DNA of 64,000 nt from Ferruginibacter albus (GTDB lineage: Bacteria; Bacteroidota; Bacteroidia; Chitinophagales; Chitinophagaceae): contig NZ_CP083388.1 in the NCBI RefSeq assembly GCF_020042285.1, forward strand, positions 1,266,001 through 1,330,000, in the 5' to 3' direction. The position numbers were made by a program, and so were the translations under genes. The stretch's first letter is position 1. Every line of letters starts with the position of its first letter. The notes beneath the pieces are model-generated. The model was not told the DNA's origin. It worked only from the letters and a program-made list of their open reading frames with translations, and ran no database searches. Shown in pieces: positions 1 through 8,710 of this stretch.

Positions 1-272
1 CTAAGTACACTAATATTGTATACATTTCTTTCAACGCATTTGCATCGTCTATCACTGTGTTCCCTAATCCTGCAACAAGTTTTGTAACAGTAGTTACAAA
101 TAATAAAACACTGGCAGGAAGCACAGCGATCTTATATAATCTTAATGGACAGACATTGCAAAAAGTGCAATTAGGAAATAGCAGTACAGTAGTTCCTGTA
201 ATAGGATTAGCAAGCGGCACTTATTTGCTAAAGGTGCAAACAGGGGAAACGTTTAAGGTTATAGTAAAATAA
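1..272 (+). CDS. C-terminal fragment of a T9SS-sorted secreted protein
   Basis: The reading frame enters from the left edge (first full codon at position 3) and ends at 272. The visible part starts K-Y-T-N-I-V-Y-I-S-F, then carries the type A T9SS sorting domain: a VFPNPATS motif near residue 20, a FVTVVTNN strand, and a basic end (FKVIVK). It is nearly identical to the ends of the next two genes, so it is almost certainly the third paralogue of this array. The sorting domain directs passage through the outer membrane by the Por/Spr machinery and is then normally cleaved, with the cargo attached to A-LPS or released. The catalytic or adhesive part lies outside the window, so its function cannot be judged. 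Confidence 0.85.
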   Translation, partial: KYTNIVYISFNAFASSITVFPNPATSFVTVVTNNKTLAGSTAILYNLNGQTLQKVQLGNSSTVVPVIGLASGTYLLKVQTGETFKVIVK

Positions 273-291
273 CATTCAATAAAAAATAGAT

Positions 292-322
292 TAAAGCTCA
301 TTCGAAAGGATGAGCTTTTTTA
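292..322 (+). terminator. Rho-independent terminator
   Basis: An AAAGCTCAT / ATGAGCTTT stem with a short loop is followed by a run of T. It sits 20 bases after the stop of the truncated sorting-domain gene. Confidence 0.8.
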
Positions 323-441
323 TTCCTGTTCGTGTATTCGCCATGCTTTAATAACATTCTGTGAACAAAAGAGGCGTTGTGCAAAAATGCAATTTTCCTA
401 TATTCGGCTCGACAAATCGATTTTCCAATAATACCTGGTTT

Positions 442-3400
442 ATGAAAAAAACTACTGCTTATCTATTGCTTCTATTTATCCTTATCAGTTTGCATACCAA
501 TGCGCAAACTATACATTATGTAACTACAACAGGTTCCGGCGATGGCTCAAGTTGGGGTAATGCCTCTGCCGACTTGCAAGCTATTATCGATAATTCTTCT
601 GCCGGTGATACCATATGGATTGCGGCAGGCACTTACGCCCCAACAGGAGTTGCGTTTGCAATGAAAAACGGCGTTGTGCTCTTAGGCGGGTTTGACGGCA
701 CCGAAACAACTGCCGCAATGCGTAACTGGCGTACAAATGTTAGTGCATTGACCAATAACGGCAGCAATGCAGCTATGATAAATAATTCTCTTGACAGCAC
801 CGCCGTATTAGATGGTATCTGGTTTAATGATGTTGACAATTGGAGTTATGACTTAGCTTGCATTCAAAATATATCCTCTTCTCCTACTATAAGAAATTGT
901 CTGTTTAATCATAATAGTACTTTCAGTAGTAGTGGTGCTATTGATATGGAAAATGATAATGGATCTTCTCCTAAAATAACAAATTGTTTGTTTGCAGATG
1001 GTTATGGCATAATAGGATATAGCCCCAGTATATTAAATAATTCTTCTTCGGCAGTATTTACCAATTGCGTATTTAACAACATCGTGGGTGGCGCAATTAC
1101 TAATCAAACTTCATCATCAGTTACTGTTATCAATTGTACATTTAATGCTGCCTCAATTGCGAGTTACGGATCTTCTTATAGTATTACCAATTGTGTTCTT
1201 GGACATTATTCTTTTTTTTCTGCTAATAATGATGTTGCTGGCAATGTAACGTACAGCTATATGCCGTCTTCTATTCCGGGTACAGGTAATGTCGAGATCG
1301 ATTATTCCATTGATCCTTTTGTAAATTCCGCCAACCCTATAGGCGATGATCTAATATGGATGACCGCAGATGATGGATTAAAGCTTGCAAATAATTATAG
1401 GGATGTGGGAACTCCGGATACTACCGGCTTGCAATTACCTGCAACAGATATTACCGGTACAGCCCGTATTAAGAATAACAGGATAGATATGGGAGCTTAT
1501 GAAAGTGCATTAAGTGCTGTTACATATTACGTTGATAATACTGTTACGGGTGGAAATAATAATGGGAGTTCCTGGGCAAATGCTTTTTTAAAGCTGGAAG
1601 ATGCCATTGCAATAGCTAATAATGGCGATAGCATTTTTGTAGCAAAAGGTACTTACAATGTTCCTGTTGGTGGTTCTTTTGTAATGAAAGAAGGGCTGAA
1701 AATTTATGGAGGCTTTGCAGGCACAGAATCCAATCTTGCACAAAGAATTTTAACACCCATGGCAGATAATGGAAGTATTTTAGATGGAAATAATACAGCA
1801 AGAGTTATAGATAATTATCAAAACGGATTGACTGCTGCTGCTATATTAGATGGCTTTACTATAACACATGGTTCTGCTTTCCAGGGTGGCGGTATTTCTA
1901 ACAATGCTGTTTCTCCTACATTTAATAATTTATACATAGTAAATAATGTTGCCAACGGAACACCGAATGATGGTGGAGGTGGCGGTATTTACAATGAAAA
2001 TGCATCCCCGGTTATTACTAATACCGTAATAAGTAATAATACTGTAGATAACTGGGATGGTAATTCTCCAAGAGGCGGCGGTATAGCAAATTATGTTACG
2101 TCGGCACCGCATTTAAAAAATGTATTGATCAATAACAATACACCGGATGGAATATTCAGTAATATATATACTCCTGACTTTTCCCAGTTTGGAACGCCTT
2201 CTCTTTATTTAGATTCTGTTACCATTAATGAGAATACTGCTATAGGAATTGAATTTTCGGGAACCGATAATTCTGTATTCACAATGGATCATAGCATTGT
2301 TTCTAAAAATACAGGAGGATTAAGTGTAACCGTAGGTACCGATGCTACTTCAACAATAGCTCATTCAACCATTACAGAAAATACCACTACTCTTGATGGA
2401 GGAGGTATTAATTTTTCAGGACAATCTAAAGACGGACTGATAATAGATCATTGTACTATATCTAAAAATACCGGTAATGAGGGAGGTGCTATTAATGCAG
2501 GCGGCGGAGCAATAAATCCACTGGATGGAAGTTCGTATAATCTTATAACTATGACAAATTCGGTTGTTTCGGAAAATACCGGCAATGGAGATATTATTAG
2601 TACAGGCGGAATGCCTGGCAAATTTGTAAATACATTAATGATAAAAAATTCCGGAAGTAGTTTATTATCTGCACAAGCAGGAGGAACAGTCATTAATTCA
2701 ACTATAAGCGATAATATATGTTCCGGTACTTTATCCAATACATCGCAAATAGAATATTATTTTACTAACAGTATTATTTTTGGCAACGCTGCTCCCAATA
2801 ACGGCATGATGCGATATTCTCATTGCATTACACAATATGAACGTAATGGGGATAGTGTATGGAATGTAAATCCTTTATTTGTTGGTAACGGTGATTATCA
2901 TTTGCAGTCTTACAGTCCTGCTATCAATGCAGGTACAGTCGATACTACAGGGCTGGGTATACCAACGGTAGATTTAGATGAGAGTCCGCGTATAGTACAA
3001 AACCGTATTGACATCGGCGCTTATGAAAATACAGCCATTATACAACCTACTAACGGCATTGTATACGTTAAAAAAGGCGGTGCCGGTAATTTTAGTGGTG
3101 ATAGCTGGGCTAATGCTTCACCTGAAGTAGCATATGCACTGCAATTTGCAACGTCGCATACAGATAACATTCAGCAGATATGGGTAGCAGGCGGTATATA
3201 TAATCCTTTATATACAGCAGGTGATGGAACTACTGATGCGGACAAATCATTTGTATTGGTAGATAGTCTTAGTGTTTACGGAGGGTTTGCCGGTAACGAA
3301 ACAGATATATCTCAAAGAGATTTAAGCAATGCTGCCAATGCAAGTATTTTAAGTGGCGATATTAATAATGATGATAATGGAGGTTTCTTCAATACCAATG

Positions 3401-5079
3401 ATAATGTAGAGATAGCTATTATATCGCCGGGCAATAATAACTCGGCAGTTTTAGATGGCTTTACTATCAAAGGTGGAAACTCTAACCAAAGTGCTTCCGG
3501 TTATGTGAATACATTACAGGTATTTAAAAATTCCGGTGGTGGTATCTATCTAAATGAATCTTCACCAACATTGAATAACTTAACTATCACTAATAATTCA
3601 GCTACTGAATCCGGCGGAGGAATATTCGCATATTCATCCTCTCCAATATTGAACAATCTTACTATTACAGGTAATAGAGCTTCTAATGGAGGAGGAATGT
3701 ATAATGATGGTTCATCTCCTGTATTGAATAATGTTACAATTAGTAGTGATACAGCTTTACCCAATGGGCCTAATACAGGATGCGGGGGCGGTATGTATAA
3801 TAACAATTCATCTCCACAATTGACGAATGTTATGATCAGCGATAATATAACTCATTCAAACGGAGAGAATACTGGAAATGGCGCAGGTATGTATAATAGT
3901 AATTCATCTCCGCAGCTAACCGGTGTTACTATTAATGGAAATACAGCAATGGACGGAGGCTCTATAAATGAAAGTTTTGGCGGCGGCGTGTACAATAGCA
4001 ATTCTACTCCTGTTTTCAATAATACTTTTATTACCAATAACACTGCAAGAAATATTGGGGGAGTATATAATGTAACTAATTCCGTTGCTGTTTTTAGAGA
4101 TGTACAAATTACCGGTAACGATCCTGCCGGTATATCTAATAGCGGCGCCGGTACATCATCCGTTTTGATCAATGTTACCCTGGCTGATAATATTGGGGCA
4201 GGAATTATTAATGCTTCCAGTAATCCTGTCATCAAAAACTCTATCATTTATGGAAATACCGTAGCCGGAATATCAAATGCTCACGGCGCCAAACCTGTTA
4301 TTTCATATAGTGTAGTACAAGGCAGTGGCGGTAGTAATAGCTGGAGCAGCAGTACAGGAACGGATGGTGGAAATAATTTGGATATTGATCCAATGTTTAC
4401 AGGTTCAGGCAATTATATATTGCAAGGAAGTAGTGCAGCAATTGATGCAGGTACTACGGATACAACAGGTTTAGATCTTTCTGCCGTAGACCTGGCGAAT
4501 AATCCTCGTATTTTAAATGATAGGATAGATATCGGTGCTTATGAGTTTATGAGTGTACTTCCTGTAGCATTAGTAAATTTTACAGGCAATGCGTTAAGCA
4601 ATCAAACTGCACAATTAAATTGGCAAACAGCAACAGAGATCAATACCTCTTATTTTGTAATTGAACGTAGTGCTGATGCAAAGAACTTTACAGCAATTGG
4701 GACAGTGAATGCAATTGGCGTAGGTAATAACAACTATGCTTATAATGACGGTGCTCCATTGCAGGCAGGATACTATCGTTTACGTATAGTTGATAAAAAT
4801 GGTACAGCTAAATATAGCCGTGTTGTATTTATATCATTCAGTACGTTTGCTGCATCAATAACTATATTCCCTAATCCTGCAACAGGGTTTGTAACTGTGG
4901 TTACTAATAACAAAACATTGGTAGGGACTATTGCAATATTGTATGATCTTAACGGGCAAATATTGCAAAGAATGCAATTAGGGAATAGTAGTACTGTTGT
5001 GCCTTTAAATGAATTAGCAAGCGGTACTTATTTATTACATGTGCAAACCGGAGAAACGTTTAAAGTAATGGTAAAGTAG
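442..5079 (+). CDS. Large T9SS-exported beta-helix (PMP/pectin-lyase-like) surface protein
   Basis: About 1545 residues. I chose the ATG at 442 because it begins a clean signal peptide (MKKTTAYLLLLFILISLHTN-AQ); the frame stays open upstream to a GTG at 361 but that would put a hydrophilic stretch before the signal. The body has three homologous modules of about 350-450 residues. Each opens with a 'YV...GSSW.NA' strand, a 'GTY' turn, a 'GGFAGTE'-type strand and then a ladder of short repeats rich in N, S and G (G-G-G-I-Y-N-x-x-S-S-P). That pattern is typical of right-handed parallel beta-helices of the polymorphic outer membrane protein/choice-of-anchor type. A fibronectin-like segment (LNWQTATEIN, YYRLRIVDKNG) and a type A sorting domain (IFPNPATG ... 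FKVMVK) follow. Likely a cell-surface adhesin or carbohydrate-binding protein; no catalytic residues recognised. Confidence 0.85.
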   Translation: MKKTTAYLLLLFILISLHTNAQTIHYVTTTGSGDGSSWGNASADLQAIIDNSSAGDTIWIAAGTYAPTGVAFAMKNGVVLLGGFDGTETTAAMRNWRTNVSALTNNGSNAAMINNSLDSTAVLDGIWFNDVDNWSYDLACIQNISSSPTIRNCLFNHNSTFSSSGAIDMENDNGSSPKITNCLFADGYGIIGYSPSILNNSSSAVFTNCVFNNIVGGAITNQTSSSVTVINCTFNAASIASYGSSYSITNCVLGHYSFFSANNDVAGNVTYSYMPSSIPGTGNVEIDYSIDPFVNSANPIGDDLIWMTADDGLKLANNYRDVGTPDTTGLQLPATDITGTARIKNNRIDMGAYESALSAVTYYVDNTVTGGNNNGSSWANAFLKLEDAIAIANNGDSIFVAKGTYNVPVGGSFVMKEGLKIYGGFAGTESNLAQRILTPMADNGSILDGNNTARVIDNYQNGLTAAAILDGFTITHGSAFQGGGISNNAVSPTFNNLYIVNNVANGTPNDGGGGGIYNENASPVITNTVISNNTVDNWDGNSPRGGGIANYVTSAPHLKNVLINNNTPDGIFSNIYTPDFSQFGTPSLYLDSVTINENTAIGIEFSGTDNSVFTMDHSIVSKNTGGLSVTVGTDATSTIAHSTITENTTTLDGGGINFSGQSKDGLIIDHCTISKNTGNEGGAINAGGGAINPLDGSSYNLITMTNSVVSENTGNGDIISTGGMPGKFVNTLMIKNSGSSLLSAQAGGTVINSTISDNICSGTLSNTSQIEYYFTNSIIFGNAAPNNGMMRYSHCITQYERNGDSVWNVNPLFVGNGDYHLQSYSPAINAGTVDTTGLGIPTVDLDESPRIVQNRIDIGAYENTAIIQPTNGIVYVKKGGAGNFSGDSWANASPEVAYALQFATSHTDNIQQIWVAGGIYNPLYTAGDGTTDADKSFVLVDSLSVYGGFAGNETDISQRDLSNAANASILSGDINNDDNGGFFNTNDNVEIAIISPGNNNSAVLDGFTIKGGNSNQSASGYVNTLQVFKNSGGGIYLNESSPTLNNLTITNNSATESGGGIFAYSSSPILNNLTITGNRASNGGGMYNDGSSPVLNNVTISSDTALPNGPNTGCGGGMYNNNSSPQLTNVMISDNITHSNGENTGNGAGMYNSNSSPQLTGVTINGNTAMDGGSINESFGGGVYNSNSTPVFNNTFITNNTARNIGGVYNVTNSVAVFRDVQITGNDPAGISNSGAGTSSVLINVTLADNIGAGIINASSNPVIKNSIIYGNTVAGISNAHGAKPVISYSVVQGSGGSNSWSSSTGTDGGNNLDIDPMFTGSGNYILQGSSAAIDAGTTDTTGLDLSAVDLANNPRILNDRIDIGAYEFMSVLPVALVNFTGNALSNQTAQLNWQTATEINTSYFVIERSADAKNFTAIGTVNAIGVGNNNYAYNDGAPLQAGYYRLRIVDKNGTAKYSRVVFISFSTFAASITIFPNPATGFVTVVTNNKTLVGTIAILYDLNGQILQRMQLGNSSTVVPLNELASGTYLLHVQTGETFKVMVK

Positions 5080-5107
5080 TTCTTCATTTTAAAATTATTA
5101 CATTATT

Positions 5108-5133
5108 AAAGCTGCCTTAAGGCGGCTTTTTTT
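5108..5133 (+). terminator. Rho-independent terminator
   Basis: AAGCTGCC-TTAA-GGCGGCTT hairpin with one G-U pair, followed by TTTTT, 28 bases after the stop of the large beta-helix gene. Confidence 0.85.
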
Positions 5134-5238
5134 ATGAGCATGATTGAATGAAAAATAAGAGTGGCACAAAAGATACCCTGCATGAAAGAACTAAAAGAAT
5201 AAGATTCCTCGTTTAAGCTATCAATAACAATCTCTACT

Positions 5239-5367
5239 ATGAAAAAGAAAATTAAGTATTTCCATCAAAAAAAAATCCGTTTGCAAAATGTTATTGGTCA
5301 TATCCTGGAACAGCATAAGCTTAAACCTCTATTTAATATTGTAAGAACGAAAACAAAACACTTCTAA
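5239..5367 (+). CDS. Possible 42-residue basic peptide between two T9SS genes
   Basis: In the 310-base gap between the two beta-helix genes there is an ATG-initiated frame that begins MKKKIKYFHQKKIRLQN and ends RTKTKHF. It is strongly basic (many K, H, R), has no hydrophobic segment and resembles no family I recognise. There is no clear ribosome binding site. It may be chance coding, or a remnant of a longer gene. Apart from the terminator at 5108-5133 I see nothing else in this gap. Confidence 0.2.
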   Translation: MKKKIKYFHQKKIRLQNVIGHILEQHKLKPLFNIVRTKTKHF

Positions 5368-5389
5368 GTAATCTTAAAATCCTATAACT

Positions 5390-8386
5390 ATGAAAAAATC
5401 AATCTTGTTGGCATTTTTGATCGCACTTGTTTTTTGCAAACACAGTGCTGCCCAAACTACACGTTTTGTAATGCAGGTTGCTCAAGGCATAGGTGATGGA
5501 AGTAGCTGGAGCAATGCATCGTCTGATCTGCAAAGCATTATTAATGCTTCGGCAGCAGGTGATAGTGTATTTGTTGCAAAAGGTATTTATATACCTATAG
5601 ACAGCAGCTTTACTATGAAAGAAGGCGTGAAGATATTCGGAAGTTTTAACGGCACAGAAAATAATGTTGCGCAACGCATTTTTGGAAATGATGAAAATGA
5701 TAGTAGTATTCTGAGTGGTAAAAGCAATACATATATAGTTAAGAATGACTCAAATTATTTAAGCAATGCATCCGTGCTGGATGGTTTTGTATTGACACAT
5801 AGTTTCGGTTTAATAGGGGGTGGTATATATAATAAATATGTTTCTCCTTTATTAACCAATCTTATTATTAAGCAAAACAACTCTGATGTCGGCGATGGCG
5901 GTGGTATTTACAATCTGGGTTCTTCTCCGGTTATAACCAATTGTATAATTACGGATAATAAAGCAACCAATGGTGGCGGTATTTTTAATTTGCTTTCGGC
6001 TCCTACATTGATCAATTTATTTATCACTGATAATACTGCCGTTGCAAAAGGTGGTGGCATTTATTGCGTATCTGCCAATGCCACTAACACAATCCGGGGA
6101 TGTATCATAAGTAATAATACATCAGTAACAGGAGGAGGTGTACTGAGCGGTAATAGCGACATGGTATTTGAAAAAGTAAAACTTATCGGGAATACAGGAG
6201 GCGGCTTTACAGACGCTTCCGGTGTGGGAAAAATGCAGATGGAAAATTCATTGATAACCGGTAACAATGGAGATGCTATATCCACTTTAAGTAATCTTAC
6301 TATTACCAATGTTACTATTGCCGGAAATGGAGGGCTGGGGCTAAAAGCCAATGCAACCGGTGTTGTCATTAATAGTTGCATCATTTACGCCAATGCCAGT
6401 GGCATAAGCGTGCCTATCGTAACAAGCCAGGTTTTATATAGTGATATTCAGGGAAATGGAATTGCCGGAACCAACATAGACACAGATCCATTATTTCTTT
6501 TACCATCATCAGATACAGTCCCCTTTACAAATGGTGATTATCGGTTGCAGAGCATTAGCCCTGCTGTTAATAAAGGGGATATTGCATCTGCCGCTTCAGG
6601 ACTTGATTTAGGAGGGCTGCCTCGTATCATCGATAACAGGATTGATATGGGTGCATATGAATTTCCTGTTATTAAACAAGATACTAACGGTATAGTATAT
6701 GTTAAGAAAGGTGGTGCAGGAAATTATACAGGCGATAGCTGGGCAAATGCTGCTCCTGAATTGGCAGATGCTTTAAGTGCTTCTACGATCGATTCCTCTA
6801 TTCATGAAATATGGGTAGGCGCAGGTACATACACGCCATCTTATATAGCAGGAAACGGAACCGGCGATAAAGAAAAAGCATTTGTATTGGTAAATAATGT
6901 AAGTGTTTATGGCGGTTTTGCAGGTATAGAAAGCAGTTTGTCACAAAGAGACGTAAGAAATCCTGCCAATGCAAGTATCCTAAGTGGCGATTTAAATGGA
7001 AATGATGGAACAGGATTTAGTAATGTTGATGATAATGTATATCATGTTATTGTTTCTGCAGGCAATGATAAAACCGCACTATTAGACGGATTTACGATCA
7101 GCGGAGGGAATGCAAATTCTGCAGATAGTAGTGTCGTAAATAATTACCTGGTATATCATTCTTCAGGCAGTGGTATATATTTAAATTCTTCATCACCAAC
7201 ATTACAAGATCTTAAAGTCAATGGCAATAAGGCTATTAATTCAGGAGGAGGAATATTTGCGGATCAATCATCTCCGTTTATCATTAAAAATATTATCGAA
7301 AACAATACAGCAGAAAATGGTGCAGGCATTGCCAATGAGCATTCATCATCACCGGCTATTATTAATTCGCTCGTTATTAATAATGTTGCAGCCGATAATG
7401 GCGGAGGTGTTTATAATGCAGATGCCTCTAATGCCGGTTTTGTAAATACGGTTATAAGTAATAACAGTGCATTGAACGGTGCAGGAATGTATAATAGCTC
7501 GGGTTCGCCTTCAGGTGGAGCTTCATTACCAACCATTATCAATAGTATTGTCTATGATAATAATGGAGCTGCATTCGGGCAAGATGATATTGCTTCTCAT
7601 CCCTCTATTTCCTATAGCATTATAGAAGGTAGCGGAGGTAGTAGTAATTGGCAACCGGCTTTCGGAACTGATAATGGAAATAATCTTGATACGGATCCGT
7701 TATTTATGGGGAATAATAACTATGAATTAAAAGGAGCAAGTCCTGCAATTAACGATGGTACTCCTGATACAAGTGGTTTATACCTGCCTGATCTTGATCT
7801 GGAAAATAAAAACAGGGTTTTGAGTAACCGAATAGATATAGGCGCATATGAATTTATGGGGGTATTGCCTGTAACATTGATAAACTTTACCGGTAATGCA
7901 ACAAAAGATCAAACTTCGGAACTACATTGGCAAACTACATCAGAAGTTAATACCTCTTATTTTGTAATTGAGCGCAGCATCGATGCAAAGAACTTTGTAA
8001 CTATCGAAACAATCAACGCTGTTGGTTTGGGTAATAATAAATATGATTATATCGATAGTAAAACATTACAATCGGCATACTACCGGCTACGAATAGTTGA
8101 TAAAAATGGTACAGTCAAGTATAGCAATATTATTTACATGTCATTCAACACATTGGCTTCATCCATAACTGTATTTCCTAATCCTGCAACAAGCTTTGTA
8201 ACAGTCGTTACTAATAATAAAACTTTAGCAGGAACTACAGCAATATTGTATGATCTTAACGGACAAACATTGCAAAGAATACTATTGGGGAGTAAGAGTA
8301 CTGTTATTTCTTTAAATGGATTATCAAGTGGAGATTACTTATTGCATGTGCAAACTGGGGAAACGTTCAAAGTAATCGTAAAATAA
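5390..8386 (+). CDS. T9SS-exported beta-helix (PMP/pectin-lyase-like) surface protein
   Basis: 998 residues, starting with a signal peptide (MKKSILLAFLIALVFCKHSA-AQ). It has the same architecture as its left neighbour but only two beta-helix modules instead of three: module one starts around residue 25 (GDGSSWSNASSDLQ), module two around residue 435 (VYVKKGGAGNYTGDSWANA). Repeats of the G-G-G-I-Y-N-x-x-S-S-P type fill both. A fibronectin-like segment near residue 830 and a type A T9SS sorting domain (VFPNPATS ... FKVIVK) close it. Known for the family: export by T9SS and surface display. Inferred: adhesin or glycan binding. The near identity of the last 150 residues with both neighbours indicates recent duplication or gene conversion. 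Confidence 0.85.
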   Translation: MKKSILLAFLIALVFCKHSAAQTTRFVMQVAQGIGDGSSWSNASSDLQSIINASAAGDSVFVAKGIYIPIDSSFTMKEGVKIFGSFNGTENNVAQRIFGNDENDSSILSGKSNTYIVKNDSNYLSNASVLDGFVLTHSFGLIGGGIYNKYVSPLLTNLIIKQNNSDVGDGGGIYNLGSSPVITNCIITDNKATNGGGIFNLLSAPTLINLFITDNTAVAKGGGIYCVSANATNTIRGCIISNNTSVTGGGVLSGNSDMVFEKVKLIGNTGGGFTDASGVGKMQMENSLITGNNGDAISTLSNLTITNVTIAGNGGLGLKANATGVVINSCIIYANASGISVPIVTSQVLYSDIQGNGIAGTNIDTDPLFLLPSSDTVPFTNGDYRLQSISPAVNKGDIASAASGLDLGGLPRIIDNRIDMGAYEFPVIKQDTNGIVYVKKGGAGNYTGDSWANAAPELADALSASTIDSSIHEIWVGAGTYTPSYIAGNGTGDKEKAFVLVNNVSVYGGFAGIESSLSQRDVRNPANASILSGDLNGNDGTGFSNVDDNVYHVIVSAGNDKTALLDGFTISGGNANSADSSVVNNYLVYHSSGSGIYLNSSSPTLQDLKVNGNKAINSGGGIFADQSSPFIIKNIIENNTAENGAGIANEHSSSPAIINSLVINNVAADNGGGVYNADASNAGFVNTVISNNSALNGAGMYNSSGSPSGGASLPTIINSIVYDNNGAAFGQDDIASHPSISYSIIEGSGGSSNWQPAFGTDNGNNLDTDPLFMGNNNYELKGASPAINDGTPDTSGLYLPDLDLENKNRVLSNRIDIGAYEFMGVLPVTLINFTGNATKDQTSELHWQTTSEVNTSYFVIERSIDAKNFVTIETINAVGLGNNKYDYIDSKTLQSAYYRLRIVDKNGTVKYSNIIYMSFNTLASSITVFPNPATSFVTVVTNNKTLAGTTAILYDLNGQTLQRILLGSKSTVISLNGLSSGDYLLHVQTGETFKVIVK

Positions 8387-8423
8387 AAGCATATATTTTA
8401 TTCTCTTCAGGGTATAAAAAATT

Positions 8424-8452
8424 GCCCTTCCTAAAAAGAAAGGGCTTTTTTA
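8424..8452 (+). terminator. Rho-independent terminator of the T9SS gene
   Basis: GCCCTT ... AAGGGC hairpin followed by a six-T run, about 40 bases downstream of the stop. The 324-base gap 8387-8710 holds this terminator, the opposite-strand one at 8641-8671 and otherwise nothing I can identify. Confidence 0.75.
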
Positions 8453-8640
8453 TACCTTACAACCTAAGACTCTAAATGAATCTTACCAGGTATAGTAGAT
8501 ATTTACTTGCAAAAGGTTGTAAGTAGCTTTAAAAAATAATTGCTAAAAATCAATTGTCTGATAGTAAAACAAAGCAACAAAGGTTATTTATCTTTTTAAA
8601 ACATTATGTGTAAGTTTATCAGGTCAGGGTATATTTACGT

Positions 8641-8671
8641 GGACAAAAAAATAGCGCCCAAAGGCGCTATA
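8641..8671 (-). terminator. Rho-independent terminator of the YfhO-type gene
   Basis: Read on the minus strand: TAGCGCC-TTTG-GGCGCTA hairpin followed by TTTTTTTG. It lies 40 bases beyond the stop of the YfhO-type gene and faces the T9SS gene. Confidence 0.85.
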
Positions 8672-8710
8672 CAAAGTAGATGAATTATCAGTTAAAGACA
8701 GATTGATATT

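Noticed and set aside
2448..4247. Antisense open frames inside the large T9SS gene
   Set aside because: They are products of the repetitive, N/S/G-rich beta-helix coding sequence read backwards, with proline-rich, low-complexity translations and no start signals.
2000..8300. Possible CRISPR-like or tandem DNA repeats in the T9SS genes
   Set aside because: The repeats are in-frame protein repeats of variable spacing, with no constant spacers. No CRISPR array was found anywhere in the window.
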